Part shown: piece after piece, positions 53,671-62,851 of the stretch
How positions within the stretch are numbered: position 1 is the stretch's first letter
Layout of the letters: the number at the start of each line of letters is the position of its first letter
NCBI GenBank assembly: GCA_034421295.1
Contig: DAOUKM010000020.1
Coordinates: 1-64,000, forward strand
Origin: CAUZIR01 sp034421295
GTDB lineage: Bacteria > Chloroflexota > Dehalococcoidia > Lucifugimonadales > UBA2962
Reading direction: 5' to 3'
Length of the DNA: 64,000 nt
Program-made: the position numbers and the translations under genes
Notes under the pieces: generated by a model
The model's database searches: none
Seen by the model: the letters and a program-made list of their open reading frames with translations, nothing else
Told to the model about the DNA's origin: nothing

Positions 53671-54773
53671 TATCGGTCAACCTCCCCGAGCACGACATCT
53701 ATGCTGCCAAAGATCACTATCAGGTCGGCCATCTTCCAGCCCACCAGCATTTCCTTGAGCAGCGTCAGGTTGATGAACGACGGCGCCCTGATATGCATCC
53801 GGTAGGGAGATATTCCGCCGTCACTGACGATGTAGAACCCGAGCTCCCCCTTCGGTGATTCGGTGCAATCATAGGCGTCGCCTACCGGCGGCCTGATCAC
53901 GAAAGGCGTCTCCGTTCTTACGGGGCCGGGTGCGATCTGCTCGACGCACTGCCTGACTATGCGGACGCTCTCTCGCATCTCCAGTACCCTGACCAGGTAC
54001 CGGTCGTACGTGTCTCCGACAGCCCCGATGGGCACGTCGAATTCCACCCTGTCGTAGATTTCGTGCGGCTCCGCCTTGCGCAGATCCCACTCCACGCCGC
54101 TCGCGCGCAGCACCGGGCCGGTCAACGATGCCGCGATGGCCCGCTCGGCCCGGATTATGCCCACGTCGCGAGTGCGGGTAAGAACGATCTCGTTCTCGGT
54201 GATCAGGCCCTCGAGTTCGTCCAGATATCCGGGCATGGTCTCGACGAATTCGTCGAGCCGGGGCCAAAAGTCCTTGGGCGCGTCCTGGAGCACCCCACCG
54301 GGCCTCATGTAGCTGACGGTGATGCGAGCCCCGCATAGCATCTCGAACATCTCCAGGATGCGCTCGCGTTCCCGAAAGCAGTAGATCAGCGGAGTGTGGA
54401 AGGCTCCCAGCTCGTCCAACAGAAAGCCCGTGGAAATCAGGTGGCTTGCGATGCGCTGGAGCTCCGCCGAGATAACCCTCAGGTACATGGCCCGCTCGGG
54501 AACCTCGATCCCGGCCAGCCGCTCTACGGCACGTACGTAGGCGAGGTTGTTGGTCATCGCCGCTACGTAGTCGAGACGATCGGTGAGCGTTACGATCTGG
54601 ACGTAGTTGCGCTCTTCGGCCAGCTTTTCCGTACCTCTGTGCAGATAGCCGATCACGGGCTCGACGTCGAGGACGACTTCGCCGTCGAACGTTACCCTGA
54701 GCCTGAATACCCCGTGGGTAGACGGGTGCTGAGGCCCGAGATTGATCGTTACCGGCTCGGTCTTTAGAGGCAT
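53670..54773 (-). CDS. nuoD: Complex I subunit D (49-kDa)
   Basis: A 367-residue subunit. NLGPQHPSTHGVFRLRVTFDGE near residue 10 has the quinone-site His, and the IGYLHRGTEKL and PPVGDAYDCTESPKGELGFY segments are diagnostic. Separate from nuoC, so it is the unfused form. Forms the quinone site together with NuoB. It ends where nuoH begins (overlap of one base). Confidence 0.96.
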   Translation of the reverse strand: MPLKTEPVTINLGPQHPSTHGVFRLRVTFDGEVVLDVEPVIGYLHRGTEKLAEERNYVQIVTLTDRLDYVAAMTNNLAYVRAVERLAGIEVPERAMYLRVISAELQRIASHLISTGFLLDELGAFHTPLIYCFRERERILEMFEMLCGARITVSYMRPGGVLQDAPKDFWPRLDEFVETMPGYLDELEGLITENEIVLTRTRDVGIIRAERAIAASLTGPVLRASGVEWDLRKAEPHEIYDRVEFDVPIGAVGDTYDRYLVRVLEMRESVRIVRQCVEQIAPGPVRTETPFVIRPPVGDAYDCTESPKGELGFYIVSDGGISPYRMHIRAPSFINLTLLKEMLVGWKMADLIVIFGSIDVVLGEVDR

Positions 54774-54819
54774 TTCAGGGGAGAGAGAAACCGCTCGCCC
54801 GGCAAGGCGCCCGCGGCAC

Positions 54820-55263
54820 TCAACGAATAAAGTCCTTGCGAAGCGGGTGGCCCGGGAAGCCCTCCCACAGGAGTATCCGCTTCAGGTTGGGATGGTCGGT
54901 AAACGATACGCCCATAAGGTCCCATACCTCCCTCTCCTGAAGGTCCGCCCCGGGCCACACACCGGTAAGGGAAGGGAAAGAGGGCGATTCCCGATCGTAG
55001 CACCGCGCCTTGAGCACGAAGGTCGTGTTCAGGCGCAGGGACCGGAAGTGATAGACCATTTCAAAACACTCCACGTAGTCGACCGCTGAGATCGAGTTGA
55101 GCATCTGAAGGTCCACTTGCGGGTCGTTCCTGAGGAGCTTTCCGACACGGACCAGGTCGTCCGGCCTCACCCACACGTCGGTCGTATTGAACCCGGTGAC
55201 TGCGCCAGCCACTTCCGCCTCGATTCTACCGGCGACCCACTCGCCGGAAAGAGGGATGGACAT
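54820..55263 (-). CDS. nuoC: Complex I subunit C (30-kDa)
   Basis: A 147-residue subunit starting at the ATG of a TAATG overlap with the nuoB stop. SLTGVWPGADLQEREVWDLMGVSFTDHPNLKRILLWEGFPGHPLRKDF is the C-terminal NuoC signature. Longer in-frame extensions upstream are antisense to nuoB codons and are not expected to be real. It is separated from nuoD by 46 bases. It belongs to the peripheral arm at the quinone end. Confidence 0.94.
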   Translation of the reverse strand: MSIPLSGEWVAGRIEAEVAGAVTGFNTTDVWVRPDDLVRVGKLLRNDPQVDLQMLNSISAVDYVECFEMVYHFRSLRLNTTFVLKARCYDRESPSFPSLTGVWPGADLQEREVWDLMGVSFTDHPNLKRILLWEGFPGHPLRKDFIR

Positions 55264-55901
55264 TAACGGCCGGCGGCCTGGCCCGCGAGCGAGTAGCGCT
55301 TGATCTTGTCGTGGAGCTGCATGACGCCGTACAGGAGCGCGTCCGGGCGGGGCGGGCAACCAGGAACGTAAACGTCCACAGGGACGATGTGGTTGACCCC
55401 GGGAACGACGCTGTAGGACTCGTAGTACGGCCCGCCGCTGGTGGCGCAGACCCCCATTGAAATCACCCACTTCGGTTCCGCCATCTGCTCGTATACGCGC
55501 TCGATGGCAGGGGCCATCTTCCAGGTCACGGTGCCGGCAACGATCATCAGATCCGCCTGCCTTGGGGAGGCCCTGAAGGCCTCCATGCCAAATCGTGCGA
55601 TGTCGAACCGTGACATTGCGCTTGCCATCATTTCGAAGGCGCAGCAGGCCAGCCCAAACGAGAGCGGCCAGACAGCCGACTTGCGTCCCCAGTTGATAAG
55701 CGCATCGACAGAGGACACGGCGAGATTGCGTCGCAGATCGTCGGGCACCTCGATGAGCGGCTCGGCGATCGGCTCGGTATTGTTCGCCTTAAGGCTGTTG
55801 ATATAGGCGCCCTCCTCGGCGTCGAGGGCGGCCGTCGCGGCATGGAGCGGTATGCGTCCCCCGTCGAGATCGATGCGTCCGGCCTCCCGCCTCATGCTCA
55901 C
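55263..55901 (-). CDS. nuoB: Complex I subunit B (cluster N2)
   Basis: A 212-residue subunit. The cluster N2 ligands are Cys86-Cys87 in GLACCAFEMM, Cys152 in GVCATSGG and Cys182 in PGCPPRP. The N-terminal 60 residues are longer than in E. coli NuoB and unlike other regions. Together with NuoD it reduces quinone. It ends in a TAATG with nuoC. Confidence 0.96.
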   Translation of the reverse strand: MSMRREAGRIDLDGGRIPLHAATAALDAEEGAYINSLKANNTEPIAEPLIEVPDDLRRNLAVSSVDALINWGRKSAVWPLSFGLACCAFEMMASAMSRFDIARFGMEAFRASPRQADLMIVAGTVTWKMAPAIERVYEQMAEPKWVISMGVCATSGGPYYESYSVVPGVNHIVPVDVYVPGCPPRPDALLYGVMQLHDKIKRYSLAGQAAGR

Positions 55902-55917
55902 GTGATCACCTCAGCGA

Positions 55918-56313
55918 CTAGGTCCACTCCAGATCTCCCTTGCGAAACGCATAGAGCCAACCGACGACCAGTATGGCCACGAACACTGCCATCTCAATGA
56001 GTACGAAGAGGCCGAATTGCGTTGAGAGGTAACCGAAGCTGGCGGCCCAGGGGAACAGGAAAACGACCTCGACATCGAATATCACGAAGATCAGGGCGAA
56101 GGTGTAAAAGCGAATGTTGAATCCGCTCCACCGGCCTCCGAGCGTCTCAAAGCCGCACTCGTAGATCGCCTTCTTGACCAAGCTGGGCTTATGGGGCCTG
56201 ATCTTCAGGACTGACAGGGCCCAAGATGCCATCAACATGCCTGTCGGTACGGCGACCGCCAACGCTGCGAAGATGGATATTATTCCGTACTGGCGAAAGT
56301 AGTCGTCGAGCAT
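55918..56313 (-). CDS. nuoA: Complex I subunit A
   Basis: A 131-residue protein with three hydrophobic helices. YECGFETLGGRWSGFNIRFYTFALIFVIFDVEVVFLFPWA is the NuoA signature. The ATG at 56313 is preferred; a GTG at 56343 lies in frame upstream, just after the predicted transcription start. It is the first gene of the operon; a clear promoter lies just upstream at 56355-56384. Confidence 0.94.
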   Translation of the reverse strand: MLDDYFRQYGIISIFAALAVAVPTGMLMASWALSVLKIRPHKPSLVKKAIYECGFETLGGRWSGFNIRFYTFALIFVIFDVEVVFLFPWAASFGYLSTQFGLFVLIEMAVFVAILVVGWLYAFRKGDLEWT

Positions 56314-56354
56314 CGGCGTTGAGGCCGCAGGCACGCGCCGCACGCGCGCGGCGC

Positions 56355-56384
56355 ACTATAGCACAGCGCGAAAAAACCTTTCAA
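56355..56384 (-). promoter_or_regulatory. Promoter of the nuo operon
   Basis: On the minus strand, TTGAAA (56379-56384) and TATAGT (56355-56360) are separated by 18 bases, predicting a start near 56348. This is the only strong promoter ahead of nuoA, so the 11 subunits plus the small embedded gene are probably on one transcript. Confidence 0.6.
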
Positions 56385-56424
56385 GTGAAAAAATACACAA
56401 ACGCTCCGGCCACCGACGGCTGTA

Positions 56425-56454
56425 TTGACACGGTTTTCGGCCCGATGCTACGAT
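56425..56454 (+). promoter_or_regulatory. Promoter of the hopanoid/isoprenoid cluster
   Basis: TTGACA (56425-56430), an 18-base spacer and TACGAT (56449-56454) on the plus strand predict a start near 56461. It is divergent from the nuo promoter, 40 bases away. The -10 box is one arm of a perfect inverted repeat (see next entry), suggesting control by a dimeric regulator. Confidence 0.55.
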
Positions 56455-56465
56455 CTGGCATCGTA
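56449..56465. promoter_or_regulatory. Inverted repeat over the hopanoid promoter
   Basis: TACGAT-N5-ATCGTA is perfect, and a second dyad GGGCA-CTA-TGCCC stands at 56478-56490 just downstream of the start point. Both lie where a repressor would block initiation or early elongation. Confidence 0.45.
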
Positions 56466-56569
56466 ATACTATGTAGTGGGCACTATGCCCTTCGGCACCT
56501 GTACGAACGCGTAAACGCCCTGTTTGCCTGGGCGGTGCAGGAGCCTCCTCCAAAAAGACCTACCTAACG

Positions 56570-57685
56570 GTGGCAACTTCCGCTGACAGCACCAACGTGA
56601 CCGCCGCCAAGGCCGACGCGACCAGTCTGCGCGAGTTGCCGCCAATATTCCGCCGGTACCGTCGGGACCTCTCGGACGCGATCGATGCGGGCCTGCGCCG
56701 CGGCTGCGATACGCTACCCCCCCGTGCGTCCGAACCGGTAGACGTGTACGGAGTACTTCGCTATGGGATGGGTCGAGCCGACGCTGCTGGACGGCCGATC
56801 GAGGCCGCCACGGGCAAGGCGATGCGCCCGACCCTTTGCCTGTTCGCCTGCGAGGCGACCGGAGGAGACCCTGTTGTGGCCATGCCCGCTGCGGTTGCGC
56901 TGGAATACGTCCACAACTTTTCGCTCATCCACGATGACATCCAGGATAGGGACGAGACCAGGCACCACAGACCGACCATATGGAAGATATGGGGCGTGCC
57001 CAGGGCTATCGTCGCGGGCAACGTGCTACGGACCCTGGCGGACATCGCGCTGTCCGATGCCGCGACATACGGCCTGTCCGACGACGACGTCCTCGAACTC
57101 AGCGACACGCTGACCGGAGCCTACCTGGAGATGATCGAGGGACAGTTCCTTGACCTGTCATACGAGAGTCGCGGCGACATCTCGCTCGACGAGTACCTCG
57201 GCATGATAGCCCGCAAGACGGGTGCCCTCATCCGCTGCTCACTGGAGTTGGGAGCCTACGTGGGCTCCCGAAACCTTGAAACGGTGGAGGCCTTCCGCCG
57301 GTGCGGTCGCTCACTCGGGCTGGTCTTCCAGGTCAAGGACGACGTCCTGGGCGTCTGGGGAGACCCCGATAGCACCGGAAAGCCTGTCGGGGCGGACGTA
57401 CGCCGCAAGAAGAACTCGTTCCCTGTAGTCCACGCCATGGCAAACGCCTCGGGTGCGGACGCAGAGACCCTTGAGTACGTCTATGGGAAGGAAGAGCCGA
57501 GCGACGAGGACGTTATCGCCGTGCTCGACGTGATGCAGCGGCTCGGCACGAGAGGCACGGCAGAGGATCTGACGGAACGTCATGCAATGCAGGCCCTGGA
57601 CGCCCTGGCGCCGGTGGAGATGGCGCCCGCGGCCAAGCACCAGGTAGAGGAGCTCGCCCATTTCCTTCTGGTAAGGGAGCACTGA
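56570..57685 (+). CDS. Polyprenyl diphosphate synthase (FPP/GGPP-type)
   Basis: A 371-residue trans-prenyltransferase. The first Asp-rich motif DDIQDRDE is at 122-129 and the second, KDDVLGVWGD, near 248-257; both coordinate Mg2+ for condensation of IPP with allylic diphosphate. The second motif, in the DDxLG form, is typical of actinobacterial and Chloroflexota GGPP synthases. GTG start. It leads the hopanoid cluster and would supply the farnesyl diphosphate for squalene, or geranylgeranyl diphosphate. Confidence 0.9.
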   Translation: MATSADSTNVTAAKADATSLRELPPIFRRYRRDLSDAIDAGLRRGCDTLPPRASEPVDVYGVLRYGMGRADAAGRPIEAATGKAMRPTLCLFACEATGGDPVVAMPAAVALEYVHNFSLIHDDIQDRDETRHHRPTIWKIWGVPRAIVAGNVLRTLADIALSDAATYGLSDDDVLELSDTLTGAYLEMIEGQFLDLSYESRGDISLDEYLGMIARKTGALIRCSLELGAYVGSRNLETVEAFRRCGRSLGLVFQVKDDVLGVWGDPDSTGKPVGADVRRKKNSFPVVHAMANASGADAETLEYVYGKEEPSDEDVIAVLDVMQRLGTRGTAEDLTERHAMQALDALAPVEMAPAAKHQVEELAHFLLVREH

Positions 57686-57776
57686 ACAGGCCCCGTGGGC
57701 CCAATCGCCCGGGGATGCTGCAAACCGCCCCGTGGCACAACACTGAATGACAGAGGACGAGGGGAGGACATAACGG

Positions 57777-58802
57777 ATGACAAGACCGATGGAGCTTGCG
57801 GTTCGCCTTGGCTGGTACGTAATGAAGAGCAAGGCGGCCCGCCGCAAGAAATTCCCGCTGGTGACCATGCTGGAGCCGCTTGAGGCCTGCAACCTTGCAT
57901 GCGAGGGGTGCGGACGTATACGCGAATACGAGGCGGTAATCGACCGCATGCTCACTGTGGAACAGTGCATGCAGGCCGTGGAGGACTCGGGCGCACCCAT
58001 AGTCTCGATCGCCGGAGGCGAGCCGACGATGCACCCCCAGATCGACGAGATAGTCGAGCGCATAGTCGCCACCAAGCGATTTGTGTATATGTGCACGAAC
58101 GCCCTGCTGATGGAACGGGTCATGAAGTCCATCCCAGCCTCCAAGTACTTCTGTTTCGTCGTCCACATGGACGGCATGGAAGAGGCGCACGACCGGTCCG
58201 TCTACCGCAAGGGCGTTTTCAAAATAGCGGTTCGCGCCATGAAGGCCGCGCTGGACAGGGGCTACCGGGTAACCACGAACACGACGATCTTTAACGGAGT
58301 CGACGAAGACGACATGATCGAGATGTTCAAGATGCTCACCGAGATGGGCGTCGAAGGCTGCATGGTGTCGCCGGGCTACCAGTTCGACTCGGTTCCCAAC
58401 CAGGAGCTGTTCATATCGCGCCGAAAGGCCAGAGAGGTATTTACCCGCATCCTGGATCCCAAGCACGGGATCAGGTTCTACAACAACCCCCTGTACCTGG
58501 ACTTCCTTCGGGGCGAACGGGAGTACCAGTGCACCGCATGGTCGAACCCCACCTACACGGTGTCCGGCTGGCGTGAGCCCTGCTACTTGCTCGGCGACCG
58601 CCACACCGAGCAGTTCGACGAGCTGATGTCGGATGAGCTTTGGGAGCGCTATGGCGTCGGCAAGGACCCGCGTTGCGCAAATTGCCTGATGCACTGCGGT
58701 TTCGAATCTGCCTCGATCTATGACGCCTTTGTGAACCCGGCCGCGGCAGCGAAGATGGTAGTGGGCGGAGCGGTCGGCAATAGCGGGCTAGGCGCCGGCT
58801 AG
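57777..58802 (+). CDS. hpnH: Radical SAM adenosyl-hopane synthase HpnH
   Basis: A 341-residue radical SAM enzyme. The cluster motif is Cys38-x3-Cys42-x2-Cys45 (CNLACEGCG), followed by GGEPTMHPQI and a C-terminal C-x2-C-x3-C-like segment (CANCLMHCGFE). Overall it is HpnH, which joins adenosine to the hopane side chain to make bacteriohopanetetrol-type precursors. The stop shares bases with the hpnG start (TAGTG), so it is co-translated. Confidence 0.94.
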   Translation: MTRPMELAVRLGWYVMKSKAARRKKFPLVTMLEPLEACNLACEGCGRIREYEAVIDRMLTVEQCMQAVEDSGAPIVSIAGGEPTMHPQIDEIVERIVATKRFVYMCTNALLMERVMKSIPASKYFCFVVHMDGMEEAHDRSVYRKGVFKIAVRAMKAALDRGYRVTTNTTIFNGVDEDDMIEMFKMLTEMGVEGCMVSPGYQFDSVPNQELFISRRKAREVFTRILDPKHGIRFYNNPLYLDFLRGEREYQCTAWSNPTYTVSGWREPCYLLGDRHTEQFDELMSDELWERYGVGKDPRCANCLMHCGFESASIYDAFVNPAAAAKMVVGGAVGNSGLGAG

Positions 58803-59596
58803 TGATCGGCATCGTGGTCGCCATAGGCAGGGAGATCTCCGACTTTTCGCGGGCCGGCAAGTTCGACCTTGTCGCTGGCAGGGAGGGCGTCCGCTTCCTT
58901 GAGTCGGCTCATCTGCCCAACGTCGTGCTCGCACAGGGAGGTGCGGGGCGGGACAGGGCCCAGCGAGCGACCCGCCTCCTGGTCGACCAGTACGACCCCG
59001 ACCTTATCGTTTCCGCCGGATTTGCAGGCGCGGCCAAGCCCGGGGCTCGACCTGGAGACCTTTACATCTGTAGCCGGATACTGGCCCTGTGCGGTCCGCC
59101 CACCACCTGGAACAAGGAGGGCACACGGTCGCGGACCCTGATCGACGAGGGCCTGATGACCAGGCTGTCTGAGGCCATCGGCGGAGTCGCCGGCGGCTGC
59201 GCCTGGGGTGAGAGCGTAACCGTGGATCGGATCGTCCACAGTCGCGCGCTTAAGCGCTGGATAGGCGAGAGCTTCGGCGCCGACGTCATAGACATGGAAA
59301 GCTATTGGGTGAGCGAGGTTGCGGCCGAGCGAGGCCTGCCCCACATGGTCGTCCGAAGCGTGATGGATCCCATGGAGCAGAGCCTGCCGACCTTCGTGGT
59401 GGAGGCGACTGAGCAGGAGAGGTCGAGGACGCTGGCAAGCGGAGCCCGCCACATGCTCGGCAACCCCACGGACCTGTTTCCCCTGTTGAGACTATGGCAC
59501 CAGGTGCGCCGTGCAAGTCGCCGGCTCACCGATGTACTGGCCTCTGTGGTCACCGCCGAAGCGTGGACCCCGGCCTACCGGCTGGGAGCGACTTGA
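58802..59596 (+). CDS. hpnG: Hopanoid nucleosidase/phosphorylase HpnG
   Basis: A 264-residue protein of the nucleoside phosphorylase fold. GIVVAIGREI at the start, then VSAGFAGAAKPGARPGD and the DMESYWVSEVAAERGLPHMVVRSVMD segment with the active-site Glu are typical. HpnG cleaves adenine from adenosyl-hopane to give ribosylhopane or the phosphate. GTG start, in a TAGTG overlap with hpnH. Only seven bases separate it from the cyclase. Confidence 0.92.
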   Translation: MIGIVVAIGREISDFSRAGKFDLVAGREGVRFLESAHLPNVVLAQGGAGRDRAQRATRLLVDQYDPDLIVSAGFAGAAKPGARPGDLYICSRILALCGPPTTWNKEGTRSRTLIDEGLMTRLSEAIGGVAGGCAWGESVTVDRIVHSRALKRWIGESFGADVIDMESYWVSEVAAERGLPHMVVRSVMDPMEQSLPTFVVEATEQERSRTLASGARHMLGNPTDLFPLLRLWHQVRRASRRLTDVLASVVTAEAWTPAYRLGAT

Positions 59597-59603
59597 CGTC
59601 GCC

Positions 59604-61670
59604 ATGGTGAAATCAATCGACAAGCCCGCGGCAATACCCGCCCCTTCCTTCGCCGAGAGCGCGAACCTGGACCGGGCCATCTCCCGCACCCAGGATTACC
59701 TCATCGCAGAGCAATACGGAGAAGGCTACTGGTGGGGCGAGCTGGAATCCAACCCCACCATGGAGGCCGAGTTCCTGCTGCTCAATGAGTTCCTTGGACT
59801 CAAGAATCCCGACAGGCAGCGCAAGCTGGCCAACCATATCCTCGGGCAGCAGCGACCGGACGGTACCTGGGGCCAGTACTACGGCGCCCCCGGCGACCTA
59901 TCGACCACCGTCGAGTGCTACTTCGCCCTCAAGGTGGCGGGGGTCTCGGCTGAGCAGTCGCTGATGGCGAAGGCGAGGGAGTTCATCCTGAGCAAGGGTG
60001 GAGTCCCCTCGACACGCGTATTCACGAAGATATGGCTCTCCTTGTTCGGCCAGTGGCGGTGGGAGGGCGTTCCGGTGATGCCGGCGGAACTGGTCCTGAT
60101 GCCTAACTGGCTCCCGGTGAACATTTACGAATTCTCCAGCTGGGCGAGGGCCACCATCGTGCCCCTGCTGATAATGATGGACAGGAAGCCCATCCGGCAG
60201 ATTCCAGCCGAGGCGGCGATCCCAGAGCTTTTCCCCCTGGGTCCGGACGATACCGACTACTCCATAAGAAGGCCGTCGCGCGCCATAGGCTGGGAGGGCT
60301 TTTTCTACGCCGCCGATTTCCTGCTGCGCCTGGTGGAGAAGTTCCCCATAAAACCGGCCAGGTCAATGGCCATTCGGAAGGCGGAGCGCTGGATACTTGA
60401 CCACCAGGAGGCGGACGGCAGCTGGGGAGGGATACAGCCGCCCTGGGTTTACTCGATCATGGCGCTGGCCACCCTCGGCTACGAATTGGACCACCCGGTT
60501 GTCAAGAAGGCCATTGACGGATTCGAAGGCTTCATGATCGAGGAAGGAGGGTCCCTGCGCGTACAGGCCTGCGTTTCCCCGATCTGGGATACCGGGCTGG
60601 CCATGATGGCTCTGCTCGACTCGGACGTTCCGGGTGACCATGCAGCGATAGTCAGCGCCGGCAATTGGCTTCTCGACCACCAGGTGGCGAGCGGTGGAGA
60701 CTGGCAGGTCAAGGCGCGTGATGTCCCAACGGGTGGATGGGCGTTCGAATTCGAAAACGACACCTACCCGGACATCGATGACGCGTCCGTAATTGGCACG
60801 GTCCTGTACCGCACCAGCCTGCCGGACGAAAAGGGCAAGGCTGATGCGCTGCGGCGATGCGTGCGATGGATCGAAGGAATGCAGAGCAGCAACGGCGGCT
60901 GGGCCTCGTTCGACAAGGACAACACCCGCACCTTCATCGCCCGCATCCCGTTTTCGGATTTCGGCGAGACTATAGACCCGCCCAGCGTCGACGTCACCGC
61001 ACATGTACTCGAGCTTCTGGGCACCCTTGGCCACGACCTAGACAGCGAACAGGTAAGCCGCGGCCTTGACTACATACTCAGAGACCAGGAGCCAGACGGC
61101 TCGTGGTTCGGGCGCTGGGGCGTCAACTACCTGTACGGAACGGGCTCTGTCGTACCTGCCCTGCGGGCCATAGGAATGGGTCCCAAAGCGCAGCCGATCA
61201 GAAGGGCCGTCGAATGGGTGATCAGTCACCAGAACTCGGACGGTGGCTGGGGCGAGACGCCGGCGTCCTATGTCGATCCGACTCTGCGTGGTAGCGGGCC
61301 CAGCACAGCGTCACAGACGGCCTGGGCCCTGTTGACGCTGCTGGCCGCCGACGAGGGCGACCACCCGGCAACGATCAGGGGTGTCACCTACCTCCTTGAG
61401 ACGCAGAGGGAGGACGGCACGTGGGACGAACCTCACTTCACCGGCACCGGATTCCCCGGCTATGGCGTCGGACAGCGACTTGAGCGACTTCCGATAGACG
61501 GAGAGCCTGGATTCCAGGGCCGTGAGCTGCCGGCCGGATTCATGATCAATTACCATATGTACCGAATCTACTGGCCGCTGGCAGCTCTGGGGCGCTTCAG
61601 GCGATGGAGCAAAGCACGCCTCAAGATGGCCATTGATCAGTCTATTAACGGTCAAGCGCGCAAAGCTTAA
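59604..61670 (+). CDS. shc: Squalene-hopene cyclase
   Basis: A 688-residue enzyme. The catalytic acid motif DIDD stands at 390-393, with several QW repeats (for example GQQRPDGTWG near 81-90, HQEADGSWGG near 267-276 and HQNSDGGWGE later). It cyclises squalene to hopene in the membrane. The ATG at 59604 is chosen; the open frame extends further upstream into the end of hpnG without a ribosome site, and the family starts near this point. The middle gene of the cluster. Confidence 0.96.
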   Translation: MVKSIDKPAAIPAPSFAESANLDRAISRTQDYLIAEQYGEGYWWGELESNPTMEAEFLLLNEFLGLKNPDRQRKLANHILGQQRPDGTWGQYYGAPGDLSTTVECYFALKVAGVSAEQSLMAKAREFILSKGGVPSTRVFTKIWLSLFGQWRWEGVPVMPAELVLMPNWLPVNIYEFSSWARATIVPLLIMMDRKPIRQIPAEAAIPELFPLGPDDTDYSIRRPSRAIGWEGFFYAADFLLRLVEKFPIKPARSMAIRKAERWILDHQEADGSWGGIQPPWVYSIMALATLGYELDHPVVKKAIDGFEGFMIEEGGSLRVQACVSPIWDTGLAMMALLDSDVPGDHAAIVSAGNWLLDHQVASGGDWQVKARDVPTGGWAFEFENDTYPDIDDASVIGTVLYRTSLPDEKGKADALRRCVRWIEGMQSSNGGWASFDKDNTRTFIARIPFSDFGETIDPPSVDVTAHVLELLGTLGHDLDSEQVSRGLDYILRDQEPDGSWFGRWGVNYLYGTGSVVPALRAIGMGPKAQPIRRAVEWVISHQNSDGGWGETPASYVDPTLRGSGPSTASQTAWALLTLLAADEGDHPATIRGVTYLLETQREDGTWDEPHFTGTGFPGYGVGQRLERLPIDGEPGFQGRELPAGFMINYHMYRIYWPLAALGRFRRWSKARLKMAIDQSINGQARKA

Positions 61671-61963
61671 TACATCGCTTAACTGGGTATGACAGGGCGA
61701 GTACCCAAACGGCCACTCCCACTGCCAACAACTTTTCTCGGGGGACCTCTCAGGCGATACCGATTGTCGACGAGCGGATGACCCTAGAACAGTGGCAACG
61801 CGTCTTTGCAGTCGAGCTGGACGAGGGCAAGACTTCTCAGGTCGACGTGCAGGCCATGGGCAGATAGCGGACGGACGGCCCGGCGTCCGGTTCGGGCAAC
61901 GGCGCTGGCCGCTTTCGCCCCAAGCGTGGGCGCCCCTGATAACCTGAGCTCCGAACGCCGAGA
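61671..61963. other. Intergenic gap in the hopanoid cluster with an open frame
   Basis: About 290 bases between the cyclase and the squalene/phytoene synthase-like gene. One plus-strand frame stays open from inside the cyclase to a TAG at 61865-61867. Its only ATG (61778) gives 29 residues ending in AVELDEGKTSQVDVQAMGR. It is either a very small gene or the tail of a lost one. No terminator hairpin was seen. Confidence 0.35.
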
Positions 61964-62842
61964 ATGCATCCAGACATAGTCGACGCCTACGACCATTGTG
62001 AGAGGTTGACAAGGGCCGAGGCTAAGAATTTCTACTACGCATTTCGCACTCTTCCCGCCGAGAGGCGGCGGGCGATATACGCTGCCTACGCCTACTGCCG
62101 CGTATGCGACGATATCGCCGACGGCGAAGCGCCGGCAGCCGAAAAATCCAGGGGATTCGCAGCCCTTCGGGCAGAGCTGGACTCGGCGCTCGGGGGACGC
62201 TCGGAGGACCTGGTGCTGGCGGCGGTGGCACACTCGGCGGCCAGATTCGGCTTTACCCGAGAGCACCTGTTGGAAGTGATCGAGGGGGTGGAAATGGACC
62301 TGGTCAAGACCAGGTTCGCGGATTTTGGTGAGCTGCGCGAGTACTGTTACAAGGTCGCCTCGGTGGTCGGACTCATTAGCATAGAGATTTTTGGCTACAG
62401 GGATCCTGCGGCGCGAACGTACGCGGTGGATCTGGGCCTTGCAATGCAATTGACCAACATCATGCGAGACATCCGGGAGGATGCTGACCGCGACCGCATA
62501 TACATTCCGCAGGATGAGATGGAGTCTTACGGATACAGCGAGGCGGATCTAAAGGCTGGAGTAATCGATGAGCGCTTTCGGGGCCTCATGAGTGCCCAGG
62601 CCCGGCGCGCCCGCGCCTACTTCGATAGCGGCTCAAACCTCTTCGCCCTCCTCAACCCAGAATCCAGGGCCTGTCCGGAGGTTCTCCACGGGCTGTACTC
62701 AGCCATACTCACCCGCATCGAAAGGTCCGGATTCGACGTGTTCAGCAGCCGGATCGGCCTTTCCACGCCAGAAAAGCTCCTGCTGATGGGCCGACTCTGG
62801 ACGATGAGCCTGGCCCGCAGCCTGGTGCCACACGGAAAATAG
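61964..62842 (+). CDS. Squalene/phytoene synthase family protein (HpnD-like)
   Basis: A 292-residue trans-isoprenyl diphosphate synthase. The two Asp-rich motifs are DDIAD near 49-53 and DIREDADRD near 171-179, in addition to the YCRVCDD segment. It condenses two farnesyl diphosphates toward squalene (HpnD/squalene synthase) or two GGPP to phytoene; the hopanoid neighbours favour squalene. Neither HpnC nor HpnE is visible nearby, so either this enzyme makes squalene alone or the partners lie elsewhere. Confidence 0.88.
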   Translation: MHPDIVDAYDHCERLTRAEAKNFYYAFRTLPAERRRAIYAAYAYCRVCDDIADGEAPAAEKSRGFAALRAELDSALGGRSEDLVLAAVAHSAARFGFTREHLLEVIEGVEMDLVKTRFADFGELREYCYKVASVVGLISIEIFGYRDPAARTYAVDLGLAMQLTNIMRDIREDADRDRIYIPQDEMESYGYSEADLKAGVIDERFRGLMSAQARRARAYFDSGSNLFALLNPESRACPEVLHGLYSAILTRIERSGFDVFSSRIGLSTPEKLLLMGRLWTMSLARSLVPHGK

Positions 62843-62851
62843 CCAGATCGA

